Shown: positions 1 through 8,560 of the stretch, in pieces | How the letters are laid out: each line of letters begins with the position of its first letter | Numbering within the stretch: position 1 is the first letter of the stretch | NCBI GenBank assembly: GCA_023267195.1 | Contig: JAHFNT010000003.1 | Location: 74,841 to 121,967 of the forward strand | Source of the DNA: Candidatus Nomurabacteria bacterium | Lineage (GTDB): Bacteria > Patescibacteriota > Minisyncoccia > Phycocordibacterales > UBA9973 | Direction: 5' to 3' | Length of the DNA: 47,127 nucleotides | Translations under genes and position numbers: made by a program | The notes under the pieces: generated by a model | The model's database searches: none | What the model was told of the DNA's origin: nothing | The model's input: the letters and a program-made list of their open reading frames with translations, nothing else

Positions 1-1
1 T

Positions 2-3000
2 GAATTATTGTGGCCAACAATATCTGAATTAGAAGAAACCAGAAGAGATCCTGAGGGGCTTAGAGACTTCAGAAGAACAGAACTCACGGAAACAGAGAGG
101 TTATCTGATGCCGCGGGATTGGCAGCCTCCGGTGCACCTGTTACCAAAAAGGTTACAGAACCGGAAACTGCAACGGGTTTAGGGGTAGATAGGGAAAAAA
201 CAGAGGAGGCCCGTGCGTTACAAAAAACAAGGGAGGAAGTTACCGTAAAGGCTACTCCTGTGACTACGCCGGACTCTGTGTCTGCACTAAAATCAGAAGA
301 ATTCTGGACAAGAGCAGGAATATCGGAACAAACCCCACCCACTCCCGATACTGTGGTAGAGCCTGAAGCAGTAAGACCTGCGCCTGTGCTATCACAACAA
401 CTACGTGGACCTAGAATAAATTTATTAAAGGAAGAAAATAGGAAAGCAAAACCCATCAACGTTGGAAAGAAACTAGCAAAAGATCTTGGTGGTAAAATGG
501 TAAGTGGATTAAAAAAACTTGTTACAAAAGAAGCTCCGACTACACCTAAAACTTCACAAGAGCAGGTTGCTGATTTTGTCGCCAAGTTTGATCTAGAATC
601 ATTACTCCCCGCAGAATTTGGAAGACTAGAAGAAGCACAAAAACTGAAAGTAATTCAGGATCTAAAGCGCAGAATCGTGGATATTGTAAAATCAGATGCG
701 CAGACACAATATTCGGAAGGTTTGAAAGAGAAACCACTTGCAAAATCTGTAGTTAATTCGATAGTCTTCTCTCCTGTAGTTAATTCCATATTTAGAGAAA
801 CAGATTTAAAAGATCTAGAAAAAAAAGTTTTTGAAAAATTAAAAGACTCTTTTGAAGGAAGAGAGTTAATTAGAAAAGATTTGGAAATAATCTGCAAAAG
901 AGTCTCCGCTCAGAAGGTTGAACAAAACTCAACCGGCGAAGCTTTTGTATTTTATCTAGACAATGAACTCCACACACCCGAGGAGGCTACTTTTAATTCC
1001 AAGGCTAATGAGTTTGCAAAAATACCATACGAATGGGGACAAGAGGGAGGCGGAAAACATAAAAAAGTTTATGGGAAAGCACGAGCGGAATACCAAAAAG
1101 CCAGAGAAGAATTATTAAGGATAGCGGGAACTAAATCTCCAGAAGAAAGAGAACGTACTCTACTAACACTGCTTGAAGCAGATAACGCTGTCCTAATGGA
1201 ACAGCTTTTGAATACCCACCCAGAATTTGAAGAAGCGTTAGATGATTTTGGGAAAAGCGCCGGTGGAAAAGAAATAATAAAAACCGGTTGGAATTTCTTG
1301 CAAACGCTAACTGGCGGAAAAAACACAACGAATAAATTGATAGCCGCTGGAGGATTCGGGGCCAGAATGCTTGCCAGGGGAGCAGCTGTCACCTCAGGCA
1401 CAACTATCATTACCGCCATCGCCGCGCCAATTATTGGAGGAGCGGTTGGTGGATTACGCGGTAGAATAAGGGCCAACGAAACTCTGGACGAAAAACTAAA
1501 AGGAGCACGACATGGAAAGAAGGACGAGAGCAAAGAAGCTGCAAATACCGTGAGTGCGGAAAATTTATCAAAGAGATTGGAGGATTTAATTAGAGCCTAC
1601 GAACAAGAACCAACTATGTGGTTTAGGGGCGGAGATCAGGAAGGAGAAGTGTTGCTCGCAGACGGTAAAGCGGTGGATAGGAAAGAGTCTAAATTGGTAA
1701 GCCACAATAGGATTGATCAACTGAAAAGAAGAATTGAATTCACAAGATCGAAAATTGAAGCAGGGTTGGTGGATTTTGGAGATGCAAAAAAAGCTTTAAA
1801 TAATCAATATAAATTAATAGAGAATTTGAATAGAGCTTTAGTTATCGGAGCTACTTTAGAAGATACAACCCGTAAAGATATTGATGCGAGATTGGAACAG
1901 TTTCTGTCATATAAACATGACAATATAATTGCAGCACAAAATGCATTTATAAAAAAACAAATGTGGAAGGGAGTGGCGATGGGCGCAGGATTTGCAACGG
2001 CTGGTTATACTTTGAGATACGTAGGAGAGCATTTGGGCTGGTGGGGAGAAAATGGAGCAGGGGGTGTTACTAAAAAAATTGAAACCCCTGGGTCTGGCTC
2101 ACACGGTTCTTTAGATAAATCTATAAAACTAACTAGTAGCCATGGAGGAGAGCAAGAAAAAATAGAGCTGGTGTCTTCGCATGACCACACAACTCCTAAA
2201 GTTGATACAGTTAAACTGGTAGCTTCACATGGAAAAGATGAAACCGAAATTCTTTCACCCTCAGAAACCACAGCCCCAGCCATTACCTTCACCGAACAAA
2301 GCATAAAATTTGAGCACGGTACGGGTGGAATCCAGGGAGTTATAGATTTGAGGGCACAAATTAAAGGCAGGTATCCAGATCTTTCTAAGGCTCCGCAAAG
2401 TGTACAGGATTTTATGAAAGAACCAAATGCTACAAAATTAGCCATTAAGCTGGGACTATTTCAACCAGGAACCGAAGATGGAAAAGAAAGTGCGTTGATT
2501 GGTGAAGGCTCAGTTTTAAAGTTTGATGAGCACGGAAATCTTTCTTTACATAACACATTAAATGGAAAAGAAAATACTTTGATCCACGGGAACAGCGCAG
2601 AAGTGGAAAAATACCATGGAAATATGTTTGATTCGGATCATAGCGCTCAAGTTCACATAGAGCCGAGCCCGGATGAGCAAATAGTAAAAATTCCAGAGGG
2701 AGCAAAATCATATCCTATTGATCACCCAGCTAATCCTGAAGTAGCAGCCGCTAGGGCAAAGGTGTTGGTTGGAATGGAAGAAGCAGCAAGTAAACAACAA
2801 GCTGGAAGTACGGCTGCAGAAACAGCCCAGGCGGAACATGTAACAACCGCAAAACCGGGGAGGGTAAATATGTTAGAAGAATATAAAAATATCAGAAAAG
2901 GAAATTCTCATTTTGCCAAAAATCCTTTCGATTTGACTCCAGCCAATCTAGTTGATGCTTATGAAACTCACCAAAGGAACATAAAATTTTTATTCCCCGA

Positions 3001-3253
3001 AGATAAAATCGGCGACTGGGAAGCTCTGAAAAAACTAAAAGCAAAAGACTGGGTGCAGGGAGGAGCTATCAGCGACGATTTTGATCCCTTTACGAAATAT
3101 CTTAACAAACTTTCAAATGCAACAGGACTTGACCCGAGGGGTTGGAGGCTTTTTGGTGGATACGAAACGAATGAATCATACATAGAGCGAGCACTACAAA
3201 AGGCAGCTAGTTTGCGGAAGTTAGGCAGGTTGGATTTAAAAGAATTGCAGTAA
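2..3253 (+). CDS. large membrane-anchored protein, family unknown (5' end probably outside window)
   Basis: I do not recognise this protein. The frame is open to the left edge of the window, and the track's TTG start has nothing promoter-like in front of it, so the real start may lie upstream. Visible layout, numbered from the track start: a charged, Thr/Pro-rich and probably disordered N-terminus (1-190); a long helical part (190-440); a Gly/Ala-rich hydrophobic stretch at about 445-485; a second hydrophobic segment at about 651-672 (MWKGVAMGAGFATAGYTL); a linker with three copies of a [KE]L[VT][SA]SH[GD] motif (about 705-745); and a C-terminal domain (about 985-1081). That last domain aligns by eye with the C-terminus of the 664-aa protein two genes downstream, through IKF...D...W..LK.LKA and FG..ET...Y. 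This suggests one envelope-spanning or surface complex. Location and function are inference. Confidence 0.75.
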   Translation, partial: ELLWPTISELEETRRDPEGLRDFRRTELTETERLSDAAGLAASGAPVTKKVTEPETATGLGVDREKTEEARALQKTREEVTVKATPVTTPDSVSALKSEEFWTRAGISEQTPPTPDTVVEPEAVRPAPVLSQQLRGPRINLLKEENRKAKPINVGKKLAKDLGGKMVSGLKKLVTKEAPTTPKTSQEQVADFVAKFDLESLLPAEFGRLEEAQKLKVIQDLKRRIVDIVKSDAQTQYSEGLKEKPLAKSVVNSIVFSPVVNSIFRETDLKDLEKKVFEKLKDSFEGRELIRKDLEIICKRVSAQKVEQNSTGEAFVFYLDNELHTPEEATFNSKANEFAKIPYEWGQEGGGKHKKVYGKARAEYQKAREELLRIAGTKSPEERERTLLTLLEADNAVLMEQLLNTHPEFEEALDDFGKSAGGKEIIKTGWNFLQTLTGGKNTTNKLIAAGGFGARMLARGAAVTSGTTIITAIAAPIIGGAVGGLRGRIRANETLDEKLKGARHGKKDESKEAANTVSAENLSKRLEDLIRAYEQEPTMWFRGGDQEGEVLLADGKAVDRKESKLVSHNRIDQLKRRIEFTRSKIEAGLVDFGDAKKALNNQYKLIENLNRALVIGATLEDTTRKDIDARLEQFLSYKHDNIIAAQNAFIKKQMWKGVAMGAGFATAGYTLRYVGEHLGWWGENGAGGVTKKIETPGSGSHGSLDKSIKLTSSHGGEQEKIELVSSHDHTTPKVDTVKLVASHGKDETEILSPSETTAPAITFTEQSIKFEHGTGGIQGVIDLRAQIKGRYPDLSKAPQSVQDFMKEPNATKLAIKLGLFQPGTEDGKESALIGEGSVLKFDEHGNLSLHNTLNGKENTLIHGNSAEVEKYHGNMFDSDHSAQVHIEPSPDEQIVKIPEGAKSYPIDHPANPEVAAARAKVLVGMEEAASKQQAGSTAAETAQAEHVTTAKPGRVNMLEEYKNIRKGNSHFAKNPFDLTPANLVDAYETHQRNIKFLFPEDKIGDWEALKKLKAKDWVQGGAISDDFDPFTKYLNKLSNATGLDPRGWRLFGGYETNESYIERALQKAASLRKLGRLDLKELQ

Positions 3254-3286
3254 AAATTAAATTTTAATGTTATCATTAGAGCAATT

Positions 3287-3592
3287 ATGGAGGCAAGCAA
3301 ACAAACATTAGTGGATTTATTTGAACTGGACAAAGTGGCTCCAGAAAAAGCAGTGGAGATGGCGGGACGCTTGAGTAAATTAGTGTTTCAAGCTGTCTTG
3401 GTACGCGCCTTGCCACTCCTATCTGAACCAGACTTGGCAGAATATGAAAAAATGGTTGATGCAAAAGAGAATGGAGAGATAATCTTTAAATTTTTAGGCG
3501 AAAAAGTTCCAGACTTTCAAAAAATAGTAGAGGAAGAAGCAGAACTTTTGCGCAAAGAATTGGCAAGGGAGTTTGAAAAAGCGGGGGTTTAA
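3287..3592 (+). CDS. small helical protein, 101 aa, unknown
   Basis: A short acidic, all-helical-looking protein without signal peptide or membrane segment, so probably cytosolic. It begins LVDLFELDKVAPEKA and has a middle helix rich in Leu/Val/Arg (RLSKLVFQAVLVRALPLL) followed by an acidic tail. The pattern resembles small conserved CPR proteins sometimes given DUF names, but I cannot assign one safely. It sits 33 bases after the 1081-aa protein and 20 bases before the 664-aa protein, so it is probably co-expressed with two proteins that share a C-terminal domain; an adaptor or chaperone role would be a guess. A TATCAT box lies about 12 bases ahead of the ATG, so it may also have its own promoter. 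Confidence 0.75.
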   Translation: MEASKQTLVDLFELDKVAPEKAVEMAGRLSKLVFQAVLVRALPLLSEPDLAEYEKMVDAKENGEIIFKFLGEKVPDFQKIVEEEAELLRKELAREFEKAGV

Positions 3593-3612
3593 AAAATATT
3601 TAAGAAAATAAA

Positions 3613-5607
3613 ATGGGAAAAGAAGATTTAACAAAAAAAGCAAGAAAGCGAATAAAACCAAGACAAGAAACTGCGCCCCTAACACAGAAAGAAGGAGAAC
3701 ATATAGAGAAAGATTTAGCTGCAGCACAAATACTTAAGGGGGTCAAGGGAAGAATAGATACGGGGAAAAAACTAAGAGAAAAATTAGAGGGTAATTTGAG
3801 TTTGGCACGTGCAGAACTATTTGAAAGAACAGCGTCAGTGAAAATAGCAGAGCCAGAAGAAGTGAAAGCAGCACTTGAAGAAGTAGAGGCACAGCAACCT
3901 ACGTCGCTAGAAAAAGTTGAAACTGTGGATGTTGCAGAATCAGTAGATACTAGTGATTTGCCAGAGGAGGTCAAAAAATTGATTAATGGCGAACTACAAA
4001 AAATAATAGATAAAACAAAATTAGCCAAAGACCTAGACGTTGCAAGTTTTTTGAAAACAGAAAAAGAACTGCTTAAAAGCAACCCTATAAAATATTTTAG
4101 CGAAAAAGCAATAAATACTGAAAAGCGTTTAAAACAAATTCAGGGAAGCAAAGTACTGCAAGAACTAGATGAAAGAACAGCGGAATCTTTAATTTTAAAG
4201 GATCGCACCGAAAACCTGCAAAAAATCTTAAGGGCATTAAGGGAGAGACGAGACGCCAGGCTATCATCAGCAAAATTTAATGAGATGGAGCCTATTTCCC
4301 GTGCCAATACAGAAAAAGTATTGGCGGCCATAGCTAAAGCTAAAACCACACAAATGGCACGTGGAGAAGAAGTTACACCCGCTCCTGTGCCAGAGGTGGT
4401 GGTAGAAGAAGGATCGGAATCGAAGGCAATAATTGAAAAAGCAAGAGGAACTTTAAAAGAAAGGGCGCTCAAGCTCGTTGAGCAAAGAAGAGAAGAAACA
4501 GAAGAGAACACGGGGAAGTCTTTATTTGGTAAAAAGTACAGAGTACTGATTACTGGAGCGGCAGCAGTATTAGCATCCGTCTTTTCATTGCATAAGCTAG
4601 ACAAAATTTTTGGGTCGGGGACAAAAATAGAAGATAAAAAATCTTCTATTTTGGCAGAAAGTGCAATCTCTGCAGAAGATAAAACAGTAATAAGAGAAAG
4701 ATTAGAAAAAGCTGGGGTAAAAATAAACCCACGGAGTTTTGAAAGAACAGTACCTGCAACATCAGAAACAAGTGCGGAAGAACCTCCGAAAGATGAAACA
4801 GAAATAGAAGAAGAGGAGGAGGACGAAGGAAACGAAAGAGTGTTTGGGTCTGTAACTGAAGCAAGGTCCAAAAAAATGAGGGCGCCAGAGGAACATGAAG
4901 AAAAACTGGAACCAGAACCAAAAATACATGGATTACCAAAACCTGTACTTCCTGTAGAGCCGGGAGAAGAGGAAAGATTGGAGTTTACAACAGAGGAAGA
5001 GACAGCGCCTGAAGATTTTATATTGAAACCTAAGGCAAAAAAGGAACCAGAAAAATCAGGGGGAGAAAAACTGACCAGAAGAGAACGAGAGAGAGAAGAA
5101 GTTTTAAGTAAATTAAAAATTACAAAATTTACTGAAGAAGAGGAACCTGAACCAGAGCCTGTACTGCAAACAGAACCAATTAAAGTTGAGACTTTGGATG
5201 AATACAGAAGGAGATTAGATGAAGGTGCGGTGGTACCAGAAGTAGAAGTAGAACAAAAACCTACTGAAGCTGAAAAAATAAAAGGGGAAATTGAAAAAAC
5301 AATGGATAATGCAGAAGCAGAAAAGGTAGTAGAACAAGAATCAGAAACAATAAATCCATTCCAGAACAGGGAAAACTTTATAAAATTTGTATGTAAAGAT
5401 GATTTGAAGAGATGGAATAATTTAAAAATCCTGAAGGCAGGATATGTGATAAAACATAAGATTACTGGGAAAAATGATCCGACTTTTGAACAATTAGTGC
5501 GATCTTTACGTGGTTTATCTGAATCGACGGGGAAAAAACCTAAGATTTGGTTCGGAAGAGAAACGGTTGGGGAATACGTAGATCGAATATTTGAAAGAAA
5601 AGGATAA
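3613..5607 (+). CDS. membrane-anchored acidic protein with C-terminal domain shared with the first gene
   Basis: I do not recognise a family. The N-terminal 300 residues are highly charged and predicted helical or coiled coil. A single hydrophobic segment lies near 308-328 (VLITGAAAVLASVFSLHKL). After it comes a very acidic, Glu/Pro-rich, low-complexity region (about 370-560) with runs such as EIEEEEEDEG, which is likely extended or disordered. The last 80 residues are ordered-looking and contain IKFVCKDDLKRWNNLKILKA and WFGRETVGEYVDRIFE. They match the end of the 1081-aa protein at IKF, D, W, LK.LKA, L..L...TG..P..W..FG.ET...Y. The overall plan (cytosolic coil, one membrane pass, long spacer, small terminal domain) suggests display of the terminal domain outside the membrane. 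The 517-aa minus-strand ORF opposite it is a codon-bias shadow. Confidence 0.8.
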   Translation: MGKEDLTKKARKRIKPRQETAPLTQKEGEHIEKDLAAAQILKGVKGRIDTGKKLREKLEGNLSLARAELFERTASVKIAEPEEVKAALEEVEAQQPTSLEKVETVDVAESVDTSDLPEEVKKLINGELQKIIDKTKLAKDLDVASFLKTEKELLKSNPIKYFSEKAINTEKRLKQIQGSKVLQELDERTAESLILKDRTENLQKILRALRERRDARLSSAKFNEMEPISRANTEKVLAAIAKAKTTQMARGEEVTPAPVPEVVVEEGSESKAIIEKARGTLKERALKLVEQRREETEENTGKSLFGKKYRVLITGAAAVLASVFSLHKLDKIFGSGTKIEDKKSSILAESAISAEDKTVIRERLEKAGVKINPRSFERTVPATSETSAEEPPKDETEIEEEEEDEGNERVFGSVTEARSKKMRAPEEHEEKLEPEPKIHGLPKPVLPVEPGEEERLEFTTEEETAPEDFILKPKAKKEPEKSGGEKLTRREREREEVLSKLKITKFTEEEEPEPEPVLQTEPIKVETLDEYRRRLDEGAVVPEVEVEQKPTEAEKIKGEIEKTMDNAEAEKVVEQESETINPFQNRENFIKFVCKDDLKRWNNLKILKAGYVIKHKITGKNDPTFEQLVRSLRGLSESTGKKPKIWFGRETVGEYVDRIFERKG

Positions 5608-5630
5608 ACTATTTGTGCTATATTTGATTT

Positions 5631-7649
5631 GTGATACACCCAAAAGATCATTTGGACGGTTTGAATGATAGGCAAATAGAGGCGGCGCTTCATCTCGAGG
5701 GTCCGCTACTCATTGTGGCGGGTGCGGGTGCGGGGAAAACTAAAACTATCACGCATCGCATCGTAAATCTGATTAAAAATGGCGTGGCACCGGAGAAAAT
5801 TTTGGCAGTCACCTTTACCAACAAAGCGGCGAAGGAAATGCGCGAGAGAATTATGTCTGCTATGGGCGCCGAGAATCTTCTTGAGTGGGGTCTCTCGCAG
5901 GCCGGCGGGCCGAGAGGGAGCGCTCCGAGAGCACGCGGAGACAGCGACCGCACGAGAGAAGGATTTTCGGCGCCTTTCGTCAGCACTTTTCACTCACTCG
6001 GAGTTTATATTATAAAAGAAAATGCCAGACTGCTCGGGTTGACGAAGTATTTCACCATTTTAGATGAAGGGGATACTACCACGCTCATCAAAAATATACT
6101 GAAAGATCTAGGAATAGATCCAAAAATGTATGATCCCAGAAAAATAAAAAATATAATCTCGCGCGAAAAGGGAAAGTTTGTGCATTTGACTGATTATGCA
6201 GAACAAGAAAATGGAACCTTGGGTAAAATAGTGGCGCAGGTTTGGAATTTATATGAAAAACAAAAAACGAAAGAAAATTCTCTTGATTTTGATGATTTGC
6301 TCTTAAAAGCAACGAAGCTTCTGAAAGAAAATGAGGAGATTCGCAAAATTTACCAAGAAAAATGGGAATATATCCACGTGGACGAATATCAAGACACGAA
6401 TGAAGTTCAATATTTGATGTCTAAATTGCTTTCGGAAAAAAATAGGAATATTTGCGTTGTGGGAGATGCTGATCAAAATATTTATTCTTGGCGAGGAGCA
6501 AATCTAAAAAATATTTTGAGTTTTGAAAAGGATTATCCAAATGCCAAAATAATTTTACTTGAACAAAATTATCGCTCCACACAAAATATATTGGAAGCGG
6601 CCAATGAAATAATTAAGAAAAATAAATACCGACCGGATAAAAATTTATTTACTAAAAACAAAACGGGTGAAAAAATCGGGTTGTATGAAGCGCTTGATGA
6701 GACAGATGAAGCAGAATTTGTGGCAACAAAAGTTTTAGAAATTATGGATAAGGGATCCGCTTTTAGCGAAATTGCAGTTCTCTATCGCGCGAATTTCCAA
6801 TCACGCGCGCTAGAGGAGGCAATGCTTCGATACAATATTCCATATCAAGTTTTGGGCGTTAAATTTTTTGAAAGAAAAGAGATTAAAGACACCTTGGCGT
6901 ATTTGCGCGCAGCTTTGAATCCGGATAGTTTGTCGGATATAAAAAGAATTATAAATTTCCCGACGCGAGGCATCGGCAAAGTGACCTTGGCAAAAATTTT
7001 TGCAAATGATAAGGAAAACCTGCCGACAAAAGTGAAAATAAAAGTAAATAATTTTTATGAAACATTAGAGGAAATAAGGAGGGAAATAAAAATTTTAAAA
7101 ACAAGCGAAGTGATAAAATTTGTAGTGAAAAAGTCCGGCATTGAACAAGAACTCGCGAGTGGAACGGAAGAGGATCGAGAAAGATTGGAGAACATTAAAG
7201 AGCTCGCGACATTGGCCCTGAAGTATGATAATTTAACGGAGGGAGCTGGGGTAGAAAAACTTTTAGAGGATGCTTCGCTGGCATCAGATCAGGATAGTTT
7301 GATAGAAAGAGGGACAAAAAAAGAATTAGTAAATGCGGTCAAACTTATGACTGTCCATGCTTCAAAAGGACTTGAGTTTAAAGGGGTTTTTATCACTGGT
7401 CTCGAAGATGGACTTTTCCCGCATGAACGGCAAAATGAAGTGGAGGGGCAAGATATGGAGGAGGAAAGGAGGCTTTTCTATGTTGCGCTTACTCGCGCCA
7501 AAGAAAAATTATTTTTATCCTTCGCCAATTTTCGCACCATTTTCGGCTCGCGCCAGATTAACACTCCTTCAGAATTTATCTCCGACATTCCAGCCGATCT
7601 GCTAGAGAGGGAAGGCGAGGCAAAAGGAATAAAAACTATTTACATATGA
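5631..7649 (+). CDS. uvrD: UvrD/PcrA-type superfamily 1 DNA helicase
   Basis: ATP-driven 3'-5' DNA helicase used in nucleotide excision repair and in removing protein or replication blocks. All SF1A motifs are visible in order: Walker A AGAGAGKT (about residues 31-38), motif Ia FTNKAAKEMRERI, motif II VDEYQDT, motif III GDADQNIYSWRGA, motif IV NYRST, motif V TVHASKGLEFKGVF and motif VI ERRLFYVALTRAK. At 672 aa it is slightly shorter than the usual 700-720. The start is GTG, 24 bases after the previous gene, with a TATATT-like box just ahead. Its TGA stop overlaps the ksgA ATG (ATGA), showing translational coupling and that TGA terminates. Between motif Ia and STFHSLG is a GC-rich stretch, LSQAGGPRGSAPRARGDSD, unlike the AT-rich surroundings. 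It looks like an in-frame repeat insertion. Confidence 0.95.
   Translation: MIHPKDHLDGLNDRQIEAALHLEGPLLIVAGAGAGKTKTITHRIVNLIKNGVAPEKILAVTFTNKAAKEMRERIMSAMGAENLLEWGLSQAGGPRGSAPRARGDSDRTREGFSAPFVSTFHSLGVYIIKENARLLGLTKYFTILDEGDTTTLIKNILKDLGIDPKMYDPRKIKNIISREKGKFVHLTDYAEQENGTLGKIVAQVWNLYEKQKTKENSLDFDDLLLKATKLLKENEEIRKIYQEKWEYIHVDEYQDTNEVQYLMSKLLSEKNRNICVVGDADQNIYSWRGANLKNILSFEKDYPNAKIILLEQNYRSTQNILEAANEIIKKNKYRPDKNLFTKNKTGEKIGLYEALDETDEAEFVATKVLEIMDKGSAFSEIAVLYRANFQSRALEEAMLRYNIPYQVLGVKFFERKEIKDTLAYLRAALNPDSLSDIKRIINFPTRGIGKVTLAKIFANDKENLPTKVKIKVNNFYETLEEIRREIKILKTSEVIKFVVKKSGIEQELASGTEEDRERLENIKELATLALKYDNLTEGAGVEKLLEDASLASDQDSLIERGTKKELVNAVKLMTVHASKGLEFKGVFITGLEDGLFPHERQNEVEGQDMEEERRLFYVALTRAKEKLFLSFANFRTIFGSRQINTPSEFISDIPADLLEREGEAKGIKTIYI
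5887..5961. repeat. GC-rich palindromic element inserted in frame in uvrD
   Basis: A GC-rich island in an AT-rich gene, with self-complementary blocks GGCCGGCGGGCC and GGGAGCGCTCCG. It encodes a Gly/Arg/Pro-rich segment placed in the variable loop after helicase motif Ia, where a length change is tolerated. The ends are approximate. Confidence 0.6.
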
Positions 7650-8491
7650 AAATATTTCATCAAGCAAAAAAATCTTTAGGGCAAAACTTTTTAAAGTCCG
7701 AGGTCGCGCTTCAGAAAATTATTGAAGCGGGAGAAATAAAACAAGATGATGTAATTTTAGAAATTGGTCCAGGGAGGGGAGCGCTGACTAAAAAGCTTTT
7801 AGCTTCTAGCTGTCAGCTTATAGCTGTGGAGAAAGACAAAGAACTCTTTGATTTACTGAAAGAAAAATTCAAAGAAGAGATTTTATCTGGTCAACTAATT
7901 TTAATATGTGATGATATCTTGAATTTTAATCTAAGCTATAAGCTATTAACTAAAAGCTATAAGCTAATCGCCAATATTCCTTACAACATAACCGGCGCAA
8001 TTTTAAAAAAATTTCTGACAGAGAAACAGCAACCGGAACGCATGGTTTTACTAGTGCAACACGAAGTCGCGAAGCGCATAGTCGCGCGTGACAACAAAGA
8101 AAGTGTTCTCTCTATCTCAGTGAAGGCTTATGGGGAGCCTAAAATGATAATGAAGGTGGAGGCTCGATATTTTTCACCAGCACCCAAGGTGGATTCGGCT
8201 ATAATTTCTATAAAAAATATTTCCAGAAAGAATTTTACCTCACCTCCGGCCCCTCTCCTTGCCAAGGAGAGGGTGGCCCAAAAGTCTTCCGGGCCGGGTG
8301 AGGTGAATGAAGAAAATTTCTGGCAAATAGTAAAAACCGGCTTCGCCCATAAACGAAAAAAGCTTGCTAGCAATCTAAAATCCCTAAAATATTTTAAGTC
8401 TATGGGGCAAAAAGAGAAACTGGAAAAGCTGGGCAACAAAAGAGCAGAGGATTTAACACTTTCAGACTGGATTTCACTAGCTAAACAATAA
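7646..8491 (+). CDS. ksgA: 16S rRNA dimethyladenosine transferase KsgA/RsmA
   Basis: Dimethylates two adjacent adenines in the 3'-terminal hairpin of 16S rRNA during late small-subunit assembly, using S-adenosylmethionine. Seen: N-terminal KSLGQNFL; SAM-binding motif I EIGPGRGALT; an acidic residue after strand 2 (VEKD); DDIL (motif III region); catalytic motif IV ANIPYNIT; and the basic C-terminal domain with AHKRKKL. At 281 aa it has the normal length plus an insert near residue 198. The insert (SPPAPLLAKERVAQKSS) is encoded by a 66-base nested palindrome, exactly 22 codons, inside the C-terminal domain. Two stretches (7792-7826 and 7932-7966) also match a separate AGCTATAAGCTA-type repeat, yet leave the protein its normal length there. 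It overlaps uvrD by four bases. Confidence 0.95.
   Translation: MKIFHQAKKSLGQNFLKSEVALQKIIEAGEIKQDDVILEIGPGRGALTKKLLASSCQLIAVEKDKELFDLLKEKFKEEILSGQLILICDDILNFNLSYKLLTKSYKLIANIPYNITGAILKKFLTEKQQPERMVLLVQHEVAKRIVARDNKESVLSISVKAYGEPKMIMKVEARYFSPAPKVDSAIISIKNISRKNFTSPPAPLLAKERVAQKSSGPGEVNEENFWQIVKTGFAHKRKKLASNLKSLKYFKSMGQKEKLEKLGNKRAEDLTLSDWISLAKQ
7792..7826. repeat. AGCTATAAGCT-type repeat, ksgA copy 1
   Basis: AGCTTTTAGCTTCTAGCTG followed by TCAGCTTATAGCTG. It resembles, in reverse orientation, the repeats at 16814 and 17539 (CAGCTGATAGCTTATAG). It encodes ordinary KsgA residues, so it may be partly coincidental. Confidence 0.4.
7932..7966. repeat. AGCTATAAGCT-type repeat, ksgA copy 2
   Basis: Contains TAAGCTATAAGCTA twice, separated by TTAACTAAA. 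It closely resembles the intergenic copies at 16871 and 17592, and encodes SYKLLTKSYKL just before the catalytic NIPY motif. Confidence 0.5.
8238..8303. repeat. nested palindromic element (CCTCACC family) inside ksgA
   Basis: Outer arms CCTCACCtCCGGCCC and GGGCCGGgTGAGG enclose an inner hairpin, CTCTCCTTgccAAGGAGAG. The unit is 66 bases, a whole number of codons, and is read through in frame. Related copies occur at 15944, 19450, 22010 and 32632. The CCTCACCCC...CCTCTCC sequence resembles REP-like elements that I recall from several unrelated phyla. Confidence 0.8.
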
Positions 8492-8500
8492 ACCCTAGGG

Positions 8501-8506
8501 TATAAT
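8501..8506 (+). promoter_or_regulatory. -10 box upstream of the Ca-binding-loop protein
   Basis: TATAAT just after ksgA. The predicted transcript start, about 8513, is 45-50 bases before the annotated TTG but only a few bases before an in-frame ATT (8516). Confidence 0.55.
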
Positions 8507-8560
8507 TAACTCATAATTAAATTATTTTGGTTAAAACACAAAAGGATACTCTCAATCGTT

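Noticed and set aside
4140-5693. 517-aa minus-strand ORF opposite the acidic 664-aa protein
   Set aside because: Ser-rich mirror of a Glu/Lys-rich gene; no start signal or family match, and the plus-strand gene has clear neighbours and domain structure.
7640-7655. Alternative genetic code with TGA as Gly or Trp (as in some CPR lineages)
   Set aside because: TGA ends uvrD and uvrA at coupled ATGA overlaps and ends virB4, ruvB and others at sensible lengths; Trp is encoded by TGG.
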